DNA of 64,000 nucleotides from CAVZLD01 sp963776055 (lineage in GTDB: Bacteria; Planctomycetota; Planctomycetia; Pirellulales; Pirellulaceae). Positions 1 through 9,782 of this stretch are shown here, one piece after another (position 1 is the stretch's first letter; each line of letters begins with the position of its first letter). The position numbers were made by a program, and so were the translations under genes. The stretch covers positions 407,891-471,890 of the forward strand of contig CAVZLD010000016.1 in NCBI GenBank assembly GCA_963776055.1. Reading direction: 5' to 3'. Below the pieces are notes generated by a model that had not been told where the DNA came from, searched no databases, and saw only the letters and a list, made by a program, of their open reading frames with translations.

Positions 1-1778
1 CATCTCCTGCAGCCAGCCATTGTTGGCGAATCGACCGTCATGGACCGATTCATCCGCCTGGAAAACGACCTCCAACGCATCCGCATCCCATGCTGGTGAA
101 TCCGGATCGGCCGCGGGTTGCAGCAGGTCGCTGCTGACCGTCACCGATCTGTTCTGGAAACTGCGTATCCGCCAAGAATCCGTCGTGCAGCAGTTGCTTC
201 CAGTTCGCGTCGGAGATGCCTTGGCCTACGTCATCCGACACGGCTGCTCGAACGAGTTCTACATCCGATGTGGTCTCGTCAAGAACGAGACTCAATACTT
301 CCAGGATCGACTTGCCGTTCATCAGCGGTTCGATCAACGGTTGGCGAATGCTGCGCGTCCCGTCCCAGGCACGGACATCTCCCCAGGACTCGTAGTCGTG
401 GGCCTGCGGCAGGTGCCAGGCACACTGGCGGGAAGTTTCGTCTTCATACGTGCTCAAGTGGATACTTGTCGGCACCTTCGACAGACGCCTCGCCAAAGTC
501 CAAATCGCCCGGTGCGTCATAGACCGGGTTGCCGCCCAGAATCATCAGCGTCTGGATTTCGCCGTTCTGCATCCGACCGACCAGCTCGGCCAAGTCGCCC
601 GCTTCCGTCTGTTGCAGCGGATCTTCCGTGTAGATGACCGTGTTGCCGACATTGCCCAGAAGAGCGTTGAGACGGATCGCAGCCGCCTGTACTTCCGGCG
701 AGTGGTGGGAACCCACCGCGACGAGGCTTTGACCGGCGTGCGATGAAAGATCCTCCGCTAGGACACCAAGAAACGTTTCGACCGGCTCCGGCAGCGCAGA
801 GGTCGGATGCTTGATCGATTGACGAGTTGCCGTGCAGTTGTACGAGTGTCTGCAAACGGGCCAAGACCTGTGGCAGATCACTGGAGCGAATCGGCAAGCG
901 ATGATCGGCAGCTGCCCCGGTCGAGCTGAATTGGCTTTCGATGCAATAGAGCCGGTTCATCTGGCCCGAATCCGGATCGCGGCCCGCCGCAAAATCGCCG
1001 GCCAGTCGTACGGCATCGGCATGCGAGTTCAACAGATCCGCGTCTAAGGCGGCGATGATCCGCGCCTCCCGCAGACGCAACTGCGCCCGCAACGGTCGGC
1101 CAAATGCCAGCTCGGTTGCCAGCCGACTGTTCTCGTCGGAAACCGGTGCGTACTGGTAGAATCCTGCCTCCGGATACCGCGCTTGCAGCTTTCGAAGCTG
1201 TTCGTGAACGGCGACCGACGAGGTCGGCTCGATCAGCACCGCCAGCGAACGCCCTTGCTGCATCTGCTGCGGGCTGAATTGCTCACGCACCGCCTTTTCG
1301 ACTTCGGCCCACGTCCGCGGGTAAGGCTGCCCTTCCACTCGCTGCTGCGGGCGAGTCGCTTCGATCGGGGTCGTACAGCCCCAGTAGACTCGCTTGTGCA
1401 AACCGGCTGCTTGCCCCGCGACTGCCCGGATGTTCCGGATTCCCCTCGACCTTGATCGGCCGACCGTCCAGACACGTCATCAGCAGATGCTGCGGGGCAC
1501 CGGCAAGTTCGACCGAGGTCGCAAAGTACTGCGGTTCCCCCGGAACGCGGTTCTCCGGCCGCACGGCCAATGGCGTGATTTCTTCTGTCGGCCAGCGACA
1601 TCCGGAAACACCGCCCAGCGCCAGGGAGGCGCCCATCAATTGCAGCCAGCGTCGGCGAGTCACCCCAGTCAGGAAACTCGGACGCCGCAACAGGGAACTC
1701 ACGGTGCAGGAACTCGCGGAACTCCGGAGTCTCTTCCAGCTCAGCCAGACTGCGCCAGTATTTCTTTGCCTTGCTCAT
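1..1778 (-). pseudogene. actB: ActB-type subunit of alternative complex III, frame-broken, cut by window edge
   Basis: Respiratory molybdopterin-oxidoreductase-like/iron-sulfur subunit of alternative complex III, which oxidises quinol in the membrane. The start at 1778 (MSKAKKYWRSLAELEETPEF) overlaps the actA stop as ATGA. A Tat-type motif TRRRWLQLMGAS with a hydrophobic stretch follows near residue 45, then recognisable ActB text (GRPIKVEGNPEHPGS; GNPVYDAPGDLDF; DGRFANNGWLQEM at the window edge). These pieces lie in different frames, with breaks near 1660, 1300-1400, 800-880, 480-510 and 150. Because the conserved text is continuous across all breaks, sequence indels are more likely than decay. 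The C-terminal ferredoxin-like part lies outside the window. Confidence 0.8.
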
Positions 1779-2458
1779 CGGTGGCAGGTTGAACAGTTGG
1801 TGGAGGGGTTAATATTCATCCGCTCGCGAATACGACGCCCCAACTCCTCCGGATCCTCGTCCGGTATCCAGTCAAGCTGCGTGACGTATTCCAGCGGCCG
1901 CAGATGGGGGTCCGGATTCCGGTGGCAATCCAGGCACCAGCTCATGGTCAACGGCTCCGCCTGCTGCACTTGTTCCATCCGATCCACTCGACCGTGGCAG
2001 GAAACACAGGAGACACCTCTGTTAACATGGGCGCTGTGGTCAAAGTAGACGAAGTCGGGCAGGTCGTGCACTCGGACCCAACGGATTGGTTCCCCCGTGG
2101 ATTGGCTCTGCCGAACCGGCAGGAGTTTGACGCTCTCCGCGTGGATCGAAGACGTCGCTACGGAACCGTCTGGATTCGCCGCGCTGTGGCAATTTACGCA
2201 GGTTTGTGTGGGGGGGATTGCCGCGTGGGCTGCCCGATCCACCGTGTTATGGCAGTAGCGGCAGTCCATCTTCAGCGTGCCGACATGCAGCTTGTGGCTG
2301 AAAGGCACGGGCTGCACCGGCGAATACCCCACATTGGTGGTTTGGGGAGAAGTTGCATACGCCCCCACGGCCACGACGTAGATCAAGCCGATCCCCAGGA
2401 GCAGAAAAGTCCAGGGAATGATGCGATTTATCCAGGCTGGGAAAGTGAAGCGATCCAT
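1775..2458 (-). CDS. actA: ActA-type pentaheme cytochrome c, alternative complex III
   Basis: Membrane-anchored multiheme cytochrome c that carries electrons within alternative complex III. The protein has one N-terminal membrane segment (about residues 13-33, WTFLLLGIGLIYVVAVGAYA) and five CxxCH haem motifs: CRYCH, CVNCH, CVSCH, CLDCH and CSTCH, the last just before the stop. Five haems match the ActA family. I chose the ATG at 2458 (MDRFTFPAWINR); a GTG at 2515 would add 19 residues of poor family resemblance. The stop overlaps the actB start (ATGA), so the two are translationally coupled. The frame is intact, in contrast to actB. Confidence 0.85.
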   Translation of the reverse strand: MDRFTFPAWINRIIPWTFLLLGIGLIYVVAVGAYATSPQTTNVGYSPVQPVPFSHKLHVGTLKMDCRYCHNTVDRAAHAAIPPTQTCVNCHSAANPDGSVATSSIHAESVKLLPVRQSQSTGEPIRWVRVHDLPDFVYFDHSAHVNRGVSCVSCHGRVDRMEQVQQAEPLTMSWCLDCHRNPDPHLRPLEYVTQLDWIPDEDPEELGRRIRERMNINPSTNCSTCHR

Positions 2459-2929
2459 GACTTCGGAAGATTTAGACAAGAGGTCGGCAGCAGACCGTGC
2501 GAAGGCGGTTGCCACACACGCACACGTGCGAGGCCGGATTCCCGCCCGTCAGATGGTAGGAAAGTGACATGCCAAGCGTAATGCGTCAAATTGTCGCACG
2601 GAACAACGGGGTGCATCGTAACATTTTTTTCCGGTCAGAAAACTCCTGCAGCAGGAAAACGATGCGGCCGAATGGCCTGGATTCCTGGCCGCCGCGTGAA
2701 GTGGCGTGCACGATCCTCCGCCTGGCGGGAGCGTCCGGGGGAGATTCTTTGCAGAAAAACGCCCGATGTTTCACAAAACTGAGACGATCGGCTGGGAAAG
2801 CTCGCATTGAGTTTACGGGGGGGCCGGCAAAAGTTGTCCCCTGCGTCCCTCCATAGCAGGGTCGTGCCAAACGTTTGAGGCAACGTCTTGCCACTCCCCC
2901 CACTTTCTCAAAGGTCGTGCGACCGCCCC
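2459..2929. other. Intergenic stretch upstream of actA, no gene seen
   Basis: No convincing coding signal on either strand. The stretch lies between the divergent actAB genes and the aquaporin gene, so it should hold the actAB promoter, but I could not place -35/-10 boxes with confidence. Confidence 0.4.
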
Positions 2930-3260
2930 GTGCGGAAGTGGGACAGGCATCGCCCGTGGGACAGGCTTCGCTCGTGGGACAGGCTCGCCCGTGCGACAGG
3001 CCTCCAGCTCATGGGACAGTACTGCACAGGCTTCCAGCCGTCGACTTCATGCCAGCTTCGCACGTGCCCGGCGCAGGTCCTGACCTTGCTGCAATCACTG
3101 ACCCGCGGTCTGCCTGATTCCGACCCGGGGGGATGTCGGCCTGGAAGGCCAACCAACAGGACGGACTGGAAGTCCATCCCACCTGGACGTCCGTCCCCTC
3201 TGGAAGTCGTCCCACCTGGAAGTCGGTCCCACCTGGAAGTCGGTCCACCTGGAGGATCCG
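2930..3260. repeat. Dispersed short-repeat block (GGGACAGGC and GGAAGTCC families)
   Basis: The motif GTGGGACAGGC recurs about four times at 2938-3010. From about 3130 there is a unit built on ATGTCGGCCTGGAAGGCCAA followed by ACGGACTGGAAGTCC and repeated CCCACCTGGAAGTCGGT. CTGGAAGTCC/GGACTTCCAG and GGCCTGGAAGGCC are palindromic, so hairpins are possible. The same block recurs at 16080-16440. Open frames here are only repeat read-through. Confidence 0.75.
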
Positions 3261-3469
3261 TCCTGCCGGGGAGGAGGAGACGTTGTCAGGCGGTCGGCCT
3301 CGATCTCGAGCGAGGATTGTCGAGCCAATCTGTCGCTGCGCTCAGCACTTCGGTACGATACGCTGGTCAATCGTTCCGCGGTGTCGTCCGCGGACGGTGA
3401 GTTTTCCCTTCCTTTGCGGAGCGTCCCCGACTCCGCGAAATCTGACACGATCAAGGTGAGTTTTCCGCG

Positions 3470-4226
3470 ATGAATGCTTACGTGGCCGAATTCATTGGCA
3501 CTGCGCTGCTGATCCTGCTTGGTAACGGAGTGGTCGCCAACGTCGTGCTGCAGCGAACGAAAGGCAACAACGGTGGCTGGATCGTGATTGCGGCTGGCTG
3601 GGGAATGGCGGTGTTCGTGGCGGTGCTGTGCGTTGCGGACTACAGCGGTGCTCACATCAATCCGGCGGTCACGCTGGGCTTGGCGGCGGCTGGCACATTC
3701 GGGTGGGATCTCGTGCCCGGGTATGTGCTCGCACAGATGCTGGGAGGTGTTTGCGGTGCGGCGATCGTGTATCTGTTCTATCGAGATCACTATCATGTGA
3801 CCGAGGACGCGGACGCCAAACTAGTCGACTTTCTGCACGTCGGCTGCGATTCGTTCGCCGGGGCGGAATCTATTCAGTGAGATCGTGGGCACGTTTGTGC
3901 TGGTGTTTGCAGTCCTGATTGATCAGCGATCCGACTTTGCTCCTCCCCGGTTCCGATCGTGGGGCAGGAGCAGCAGGTCCAAATCGGACTTGGTTCACTT
4001 GGGGCATTGCGCGTGGGCTTGGTCGTATTCGCGATCGGTCTCTCGCTGGGCGGCACTACCGGATACGCGATCAATCCCGCTCGAGATCTGGGGCCGCGAC
4101 TGGCACATGCGATATTGCCGATCCCGGGCAAGCGGGACTCCGATTGGTCGTACGCCTGGATTCCGGTCTGGGGCCGTTGCTCGGCGGTGTCGCGGCTGCG
4201 CTCTCTACTGGCCTTGGGATGCCTGG
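3470..4226 (+). pseudogene. MIP-family channel (aquaporin/glycerol facilitator), frame-broken
   Basis: Inner-membrane channel for water or small polyols. The start is supported by AAGGTGAG upstream of ATG (MNAYVAEFIGTALLILLGNG, typical MIP N-terminus). The first NPA box is in HINPAVTLG (about residue 65) and the second in GYAINPARDLGPR, in a different frame. Breaks occur near 3830, 3920-3950 and 4165-4190; the ends GTFVLVFAVL, WSYAWIPVWG and PLLGGVAAAL all match the family once frames are joined. Total length (about 250 codons) is normal for the family. Three or more breaks in 750 bp is high even for this window, so true decay is possible. Confidence 0.75.
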
Positions 4227-4238
4227 CACCGCGGGCTA

Positions 4239-4355
4239 AGGGATGACTCAAGAACAACTTCGGCATTTGGGTGCCTGGGGTCGAGACGCGAGGAACGAGC
4301 GTCGACACCGCACGTTCCTCGGGGAAAACAGCGAAGTTGTTCTTGAGTCATCCCT
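4239..4355. repeat. MITE-like element, copy A, with 22-bp perfect terminal inverted repeats
   Basis: Positions 4239-4260 (AGGGATGACTCAAGAACAAC plus TT) are the exact reverse complement of 4334-4355. The 117-bp unit has no coding capacity. A related 154-bp unit lies inverted at 21658-21811, sharing CTTCGGCATTTGGGT and AGACGCGAGG. It starts at the end of the broken aquaporin gene. Confidence 0.8.
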
Positions 4356-4547
4356 AAGTCGGCTGCAAGAAGCCTCATGCTCGTGGAACATTCGGGCGAG
4401 CTGCGCCTCGGGTCTTTGTTGCCCGGAAGAGCGGAGGAACCACCGGGGCATGGTGCGTGGATCAAGACTCAGAGCGTTTCGTGGCTTGCCGCCGGGCTGT
4501 GTTCCACCATGCTAATCAGCCGATCGTGGCAACACGCCGCCCGTGGA

Positions 4548-4994
4548 TTACGTTTTGGGAACTCTTGACACACGCACTGATCTTGTCTTGGCTTGCATGA
4601 CGTCATGTAGTGCATCGCGCATCAACCGCATCGCTTCGGCCAGCCGGCGATCCGCCATCGTGTAGTACACTCGCTGCCCTTCTTTTTCCATTGTGACCGC
4701 CCCTTTGTCTCGCATCAGCCGCAGATGTTGCGAGGCGTTGGGCAGCGAGATCGCAGCGCCTTCCGCCAGTTCCGTGACGGTCTTTGGGCCATGCTGCAGT
4801 TGGCAGAACATCTTCAGCCGGATGGCATTGCTGAACACCACCAGGAAGGATGCCAAGGTCTCACACTGCGATTCGTCGGGCCAACGGGTTGCGCGTTTCG
4901 ACTTCGGCACTGCGTTCTTTGACAACCTGGGGTTCCTTGCGTTTTTGCGGCCGAACTCGCCCCGGGGTCCGCCGATGCTTTGCGATTCGCCCAA
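4548..4994 (-). CDS. ArsR-family winged-helix transcriptional regulator
   Basis: DNA-binding repressor of the ArsR/SmtB fold. The core (about residues 45-125) shows FSNAIRLKMFCQLQHGPKTVTELAEG, then the recognition helix SLPNASQHLRLMRDKGAV and the wing EKEGQRVYYTM. The N-terminal 40 residues are basic and poorly conserved, so an internal start is possible. No ArsR-type metal-binding CxC pair is visible in the recognition helix region, so the inducer cannot be named. It lies downstream of the CNNM/feo genes on the same strand, separated by about 80 bp of AT-rich DNA. Confidence 0.8.
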   Translation of the reverse strand: MGESQSIGGPRGEFGRKNARNPRLSKNAVPKSKRATRWPDESQCETLASFLVVFSNAIRLKMFCQLQHGPKTVTELAEGAAISLPNASQHLRLMRDKGAVTMEKEGQRVYYTMADRRLAEAMRLMRDALHDVMQAKTRSVRVSRVPKT

Positions 4995-5075
4995 GCAGAC
5001 AGAGCCGGGCCGGGCATGGGCATCGATCTGGATTCACTGCGTGTTTATTGTTGTAGAACTTATTAAATTATGCAA

Positions 5076-6436
5076 CTACTTCTCGTGAGAGTTGGGGTCG
5101 GCCCCGCGATCTGCGCTGCCGGCTGCTACCGCGGGGGTCAGCTGGGCCTCCTGCACGGATTGCCGCCGGACTTTGCGGACGAGGATTCGGAGATTTCCTT
5201 CGTGCAGCTGATCTCCTCCGATGGGCGGATCGCCCCAGATGCTGCTGGATCCAACTGATCGATCGTCCAGAGATTCTGGTCTTTGTCGACTCGCAGTTCG
5301 ATCCCTGTGACCGTCTGCAATTGTGACAAGGTCGCATTGCCGCCGACGATCCACCCGTTGCCGACCGGGATCATCTGCGACGGCAGTCGATCGTACTCAT
5401 CGCCGATTTCGCCAACGAGTTCCTCCAGCACATCCTCCATCGTGACCATCCCGATGACGGCACCTTCCGCATTGATGACCAGTGCGATGTGCGTGTAATC
5501 GCGAATCAGCTGTTCCAGGCAGGTGGCGACCGACATTTCGGCATCCATTCGCGGAAGTCGCCGGATGATCGACCGCAACGAAGGGCAGTCGGGCGACACG
5601 TGCAGGCACGCCACGATGTCCTTGAAGTTGGCGTATCCCACGATCTGTTGCGGATCGCCCGGTTGCTCCGTTACGGGAAACCGCGTGTGCATATCTTGGT
5701 GGACGGCGATCAGTGCGTCGGCCAGCGAGGAATCGGCGTGAAGCATGCTGATATCTTCCGCTGGCAGCATGATGGATCGGATCGGCGTGCTGGAGATGCG
5801 CGCGGCGCTCAGGATGATCCGTTCTTCGCGGACACCGATCAGACGCGACGTGCGTGCGATAGCGGCGATCGCCCGCAACTCCTGCAGCGCCGCTCGCTGG
5901 GAACCATCTGCCGCCTGTCGATTCCAACGCCGCTCAAACAGGCGCATCACCAGATTGACGGACCCTTCCAGGAACCGCACGGCGGGCCAGACGGCGTAGG
6001 AAAACCACTCCATCGGTCCGGACAGCCGCAAGCAGACCCATTCCTTGTTTCGCAGCGAAAACACTTTCGGTACTAACTCGCCGAAAATGATCGTGACGAC
6101 CGTCAGGGGCGCGACCACCGCAGCGATGGCGACCAGTTGCGCGGCCGTGGGCGAGAGTCCGATCTGCTGCAGGCGGGGGGCAATCGATTCTTCGGCACCC
6201 GCACCACCGGTCGCGGCGGCAATGGTCGCCACCAGTGTGATTCCCAACTGCACGACGGCCAGACTGCCTTCCATGTTCTGCTTCATCCGCCACGCGGCCG
6301 CCGCTCCCCGGCTTTTCTCTTTGACGAGCGTGTCCAAACGTGCCAGACCAACCGAGGCCAAGGCGATCTCGTAACCTGCAAAAATGCTGTTGAAGCCGAT
6401 CATCACGGCCATCACGGCCAGTTCAATGGTCCACAT
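5076..6436 (-). CDS. CNNM/CorC-type membrane protein with CBS pair (one C-terminal frameshift)
   Basis: Integral membrane protein of the CNNM (DUF21)-CBS-CorC_HlyC family, associated with divalent-cation export or resistance. The start at 6436 (MWTIELAVMAVMIGFNSIFA) overlaps the end of feoB. The DUF21 membrane domain spans about residues 1-180 (GELVPKVFSLRNKEWV is typical), the CBS pair about 200-340 (HTRFPVTEQPGDPQQIVGYA; EGAVIGMVTMEDVLEELVGE), then a CorC_HlyC tail. Near 5230 the frame shifts: the continuous frame stops at 5138, but the family tail (LHEGNLRILVRKVRRQSV) continues in another frame to 5076. Confidence 0.8.
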
Positions 6437-8739
6437 CGTATCGCTATCCGGGTGCGACGAGGCGACCAGACTTGAGTGACGACGAAACACGCAATGAGCC
6501 CCATTGCCAAGGGTAACAGGGTGGACAACGCCGTCCATTTTGCACTGCGCGTTTCCTTCCAGATGGTGTAGATCGTCGTACTGCACGGGTTGTGCATCAG
6601 GCTGAACAGCATCAGGTTGACCGCCGTCAAGACGGTCCAGCCGCCGGCGTGCAGCAGATCCGCCGTGACGGATTGCGAACGTTCGAACATCACGCCCGGT
6701 CCTTCGCCGGCATCCGCCACGCCGGTAGTCAACACGGTCAGCATCAGCACCGTCGGAATCACAATCTCATTGGCCGGAATCGCCACGATATAGGCCAGCA
6801 TAATTACACCATTCAATCCGATCAGCATTCCGACCGGGTTGAGCCACCCCACCAGGTGTTCTGCCAGCGAGACTTCGCCCCATGGGAGATTGCTGATCAA
6901 CCAGATCACGGCACCGGCTGGCATGGCAAAGACGATCGCCCGCCACAACACAAAGATCGTGCGGTCAATCAGCGAAGTGTACAGCGTCTGCAGCAGTCGG
7001 GGCGGGCGATACGGCGGCAACTCCAGGTGGAAAGTGGACGGCTCTCCCCGCAAGACGGTTCGGGACAGCCCCCAGGAAGTAAGAAACGTCAGGAAAACGC
7101 CGAGCAAGGCGACGAGCACCACGGCAAGAGCCGACACCAATCCTCCCAGGTACGAAGGAACGACGGCGCCGAAAAAGATCGTGGCCACCAAAATCTGCGT
7201 GGGCCAGCGGCCGTTGCAGAGGGCGAAGTTGTTGGTGATGATCGCAATCAACCGCTCCCGCGGACTCTCGATGACCCGTGTGGCCACGACGCCGGCGGCG
7301 TTACAGCCCAGGCCCATGCACATCGTCAACGCCTGTTTCCCCTGCGCACCGACGCGCTTGAAGAGTCCATCCAAGTTAAAGGCGACGCGCGGCAAATAGC
7401 CAAAGTCTTCCAGCAGCGTAAACAGCGGAAAGAAGATCGCCATCGGCGGCAGCATGACACTCACCACCCAGGCCGTCGCCAGGTAGACACCGTCGATCAG
7501 CAGTCCGGAGAGCCACCAGGGCAGGCCCATTGCGGCGGCACCCGATTTCAATGCCGGATAAACCGTTTCCAGCAGCAACGAGGACAGGATCGCCGACGGA
7601 TAATTGGCACCGACGATCGTCAACCACAGCACGAAGGCCAGCAGCAGGATCATCAGCGGAAAACCGAACCAGCGACTGGTCAGGATCCGGTCGAGTGTTC
7701 GGTCGAGGGCTGGACCCTCCGCCTCGCTGGAGCGTCGAACGGTCGCGTCGGCAATTCGGGCTGCCTCGGCAAAGATCGTTTCCACCAGCGACTGGTGAAA
7801 GGCCGGCCCCAGGTCCCAACGCAGCGCCGAGGCTCGCTCCAGCAATTGAGCTCGCTGGGCTGCCGCATCCTGGGGCGCCATGTTCTGCCCGATCACGTGC
7901 TCGTGAGGCGTTTCTCGGGTCGTCGCGGGTCGTCGTTCCGTAGCGGTGATCGCCGATGCGGGGTGCTGCTGGATCAGGTCGAGCAGTTCCCCCGACAGGA
8001 CCGCTTGCGCGATCCGTTCGTCGCCATCGAGTAGCCGCATCGCCACCCACTGTGCGTTTTGGAGGTCGGGAAACAGCTCGCGCAGACGGCCGGCGAGTTT
8101 CTCCACGGCTTCGCGCAGCCCGGGTGACCAATTCTGAATCCGAGTCGGTTGGCAGCGCAACTCGCCGGAGGCCACGCCTTCGATCGTCTCCAGCAGGTCT
8201 GTCAATCCTTCATCAAAGCGCGCACTCGTCGGCACCACCGGAACGCCGAGTTCCCGCGAGAGTCTCTGATGATCGATCGTCAAGCCATGCCGCTTGGCTT
8301 CGTCGATCAGGTTCAGGCACAGCACGGCACGATCGGTGATCTCGAGAACCTGCAGCGCGAGATTCAGATTCCGGTGCAGTCGCGTTGCATCGACGACGAC
8401 GACCGTGACATCGGGCCGACCGAACAGAATGAAATCGCGGGCGATTTCCTCGTCGTAGCTTGTTGCCAGTAGCGAATACGTTCCCGGCAGGTCGACGACC
8501 TGATATCGGTGTTGCCGAAAGGTCAGTGTGCCCTCCGCCCGCGCGACGGTTTTACCCGGCCAGTTGCCGGTGTGCTGACGAAGTCCGGTCAGTGCATTAA
8601 AAACCGTGCTCTTGCCCGTATTTGGGTTTCCCGCCAGCGCGATGACATAGTCGGCGTGTCCTCGTTCGATGCCAATCTGGACGACTTCCTGCGTTTGTTG
8701 TGCGGGGCAGCTATCGCAATTGGACGGGAAGAGCTTCAT
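6412..8739 (-). CDS. feoB: Ferrous iron transporter FeoB
   Basis: Ferrous-iron uptake protein of the cytoplasmic membrane, about 775 residues, intact. The N-terminal GTPase carries G1 GNPNTGKST, G3 DLPGTYSL, G4 NLIDEAK and G5 TSARFDEG; the membrane part carries two Gate regions, including GLGCNAAGVVATRVIES and NNFALCNGRWP. The start MKLFPSNCDSC (8739) overlaps the stop of the upstream DtxR-FeoA gene as ATGA, which fixes the start although the frame is open further upstream. An N-terminal CDSCPAQQ cysteine pair precedes the G domain. The 3' end overlaps the CNNM gene by 25 bp, so all three form one operon. Confidence 0.95.
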   Translation of the reverse strand: MKLFPSNCDSCPAQQTQEVVQIGIERGHADYVIALAGNPNTGKSTVFNALTGLRQHTGNWPGKTVARAEGTLTFRQHRYQVVDLPGTYSLLATSYDEEIARDFILFGRPDVTVVVVDATRLHRNLNLALQVLEITDRAVLCLNLIDEAKRHGLTIDHQRLSRELGVPVVPTSARFDEGLTDLLETIEGVASGELRCQPTRIQNWSPGLREAVEKLAGRLRELFPDLQNAQWVAMRLLDGDERIAQAVLSGELLDLIQQHPASAITATERRPATTRETPHEHVIGQNMAPQDAAAQRAQLLERASALRWDLGPAFHQSLVETIFAEAARIADATVRRSSEAEGPALDRTLDRILTSRWFGFPLMILLLAFVLWLTIVGANYPSAILSSLLLETVYPALKSGAAAMGLPWWLSGLLIDGVYLATAWVVSVMLPPMAIFFPLFTLLEDFGYLPRVAFNLDGLFKRVGAQGKQALTMCMGLGCNAAGVVATRVIESPRERLIAIITNNFALCNGRWPTQILVATIFFGAVVPSYLGGLVSALAVVLVALLGVFLTFLTSWGLSRTVLRGEPSTFHLELPPYRPPRLLQTLYTSLIDRTIFVLWRAIVFAMPAGAVIWLISNLPWGEVSLAEHLVGWLNPVGMLIGLNGVIMLAYIVAIPANEIVIPTVLMLTVLTTGVADAGEGPGVMFERSQSVTADLLHAGGWTVLTAVNLMLFSLMHNPCSTTIYTIWKETRSAKWTALSTLLPLAMGLIACFVVTQVWSPRRTRIAIRCGPLNWP

Positions 8740-9770
8740 GAGACTTTCTCGCGACGACGGTGATGCTCCACTTGAACCAGGTCCGCTTGCTCCCGTCGCA
8801 GCGCGATCACCGCGCCCCGAATGCGATAGCCTGTTGGGTCTCCCGTGGGGCTCCTCATAACGGCGGTCACTTCCGTGCCGGGCACGAGTCCCAGGTCCAG
8901 CAGCCTGCGACGCTGCAAGCCCTGGCAAGCGGGCGAGATGCCGATCACGATGCGCGACTGCCCAGGCGGCAACGATGACAGACGCTCGACCAGCTCCGGG
9001 CGCTGTTGCTTGGGAATGGGAGTGACCCACACGTTGCCCGCAACGACCGGCGCCATGACCTGTTCCTCGCCTTCGATTTCAATTCGAATCCGTTCTGGTG
9101 AGCGATCGAGCACGGTCAGTCGCTGATTGGGGTGAATGTTCTGGGCCCGCAATTGGGCATAAATCGCTTCTGGTTCATCTTCGACATGAACCACGGTGAC
9201 GACGGTTCCCGCCGCCAGATCACTCAGCGGCTGCCCACGCCGCGCCGGTACTTCTCCCTGGGCCGTGGGAATGGGATCACCGTGCGGATCGAATCGCGGG
9301 TCTCCCATCGTGCGGACGAGCGAGTCCACTTGGCGCGGTGAAGTCGTATGCTCCCGCCGATCGGCTTCCAAGTGCCAGTCGGCTTCTTCGTATCCCGTTC
9401 GATCCGCAAGATATGTTTCCCACAATCGATGAATGCGGATCACGCGCAGCGCGTAGCCACGTCCTTGCGCCGTCAAACGCACACCGGCTTCCTCGGTTCG
9501 CACTAGCCCTCGCGATTCCAGCTGAGCGACCAAGCCTGCTACCTGCGATGTGCTGATTTCCAACGCGCCAGCCAGACTCTGGACGCTTCCTGGCGAACCG
9601 ACGTATTCACAGTCATAAAGGTGCTTGAGCGCATCTTCGATCCGTTCCCGTTCGCGGCTTCGTCCAGCACGCAGTACAAGCGGGACCAGTCCGGCTTTCG
9701 GCCAGAACAGAAGGCAGACGGCCGCGGCGATCGCGCCAGCCACCAGCAGTGCTCGTCCCGGATCGACCAC
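8736..9770 (-). CDS. Membrane-anchored DtxR-like regulator fused to two FeoA domains
   Basis: Predicted iron-responsive or Feo-accessory protein of 344 residues. Residues 5-35 form one hydrophobic segment (ALLVAGAIAAAVCLLFW, then GLVPLVL). A DtxR/MntR-type winged helix follows (about 45-150: LAGALEISTSQVAGLVAQLE, RVIRIHRLWETYLADRTGY, EADRREHTTS), then two FeoA/SH3-like domains (about 180-255, LSDLAAGTVVTVVHVEDE, and 265-335, LPPGQSRIVIGISPACQG with RRLLDLGLVPGTEV). FeoA normally binds FeoB and DtxR proteins normally end in one SH3 domain; the gene is translationally coupled to feoB. The membrane segment before the DNA-binding domain is unusual. Confidence 0.85.
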   Translation of the reverse strand: MVDPGRALLVAGAIAAAVCLLFWPKAGLVPLVLRAGRSRERERIEDALKHLYDCEYVGSPGSVQSLAGALEISTSQVAGLVAQLESRGLVRTEEAGVRLTAQGRGYALRVIRIHRLWETYLADRTGYEEADWHLEADRREHTTSPRQVDSLVRTMGDPRFDPHGDPIPTAQGEVPARRGQPLSDLAAGTVVTVVHVEDEPEAIYAQLRAQNIHPNQRLTVLDRSPERIRIEIEGEEQVMAPVVAGNVWVTPIPKQQRPELVERLSSLPPGQSRIVIGISPACQGLQRRRLLDLGLVPGTEVTAVMRSPTGDPTGYRIRGAVIALRREQADLVQVEHHRRREKVS

Positions 9771-9782
9771 AGGTATCCTCGT

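Noticed and set aside
2875..3400. Several open frames with Trp-Thr-Ser-Ser or Gly-Arg-Pro repeats
   Set aside because: They are translations of the short DNA repeat block, and similar peptides appear on both strands at 16080-16440.
6592..8034. Long plus-strand open frame (about 480 codons) rich in Gln, Arg and His
   Set aside because: Antisense to feoB; composition is that of a shadow frame and no family resemblance is seen.
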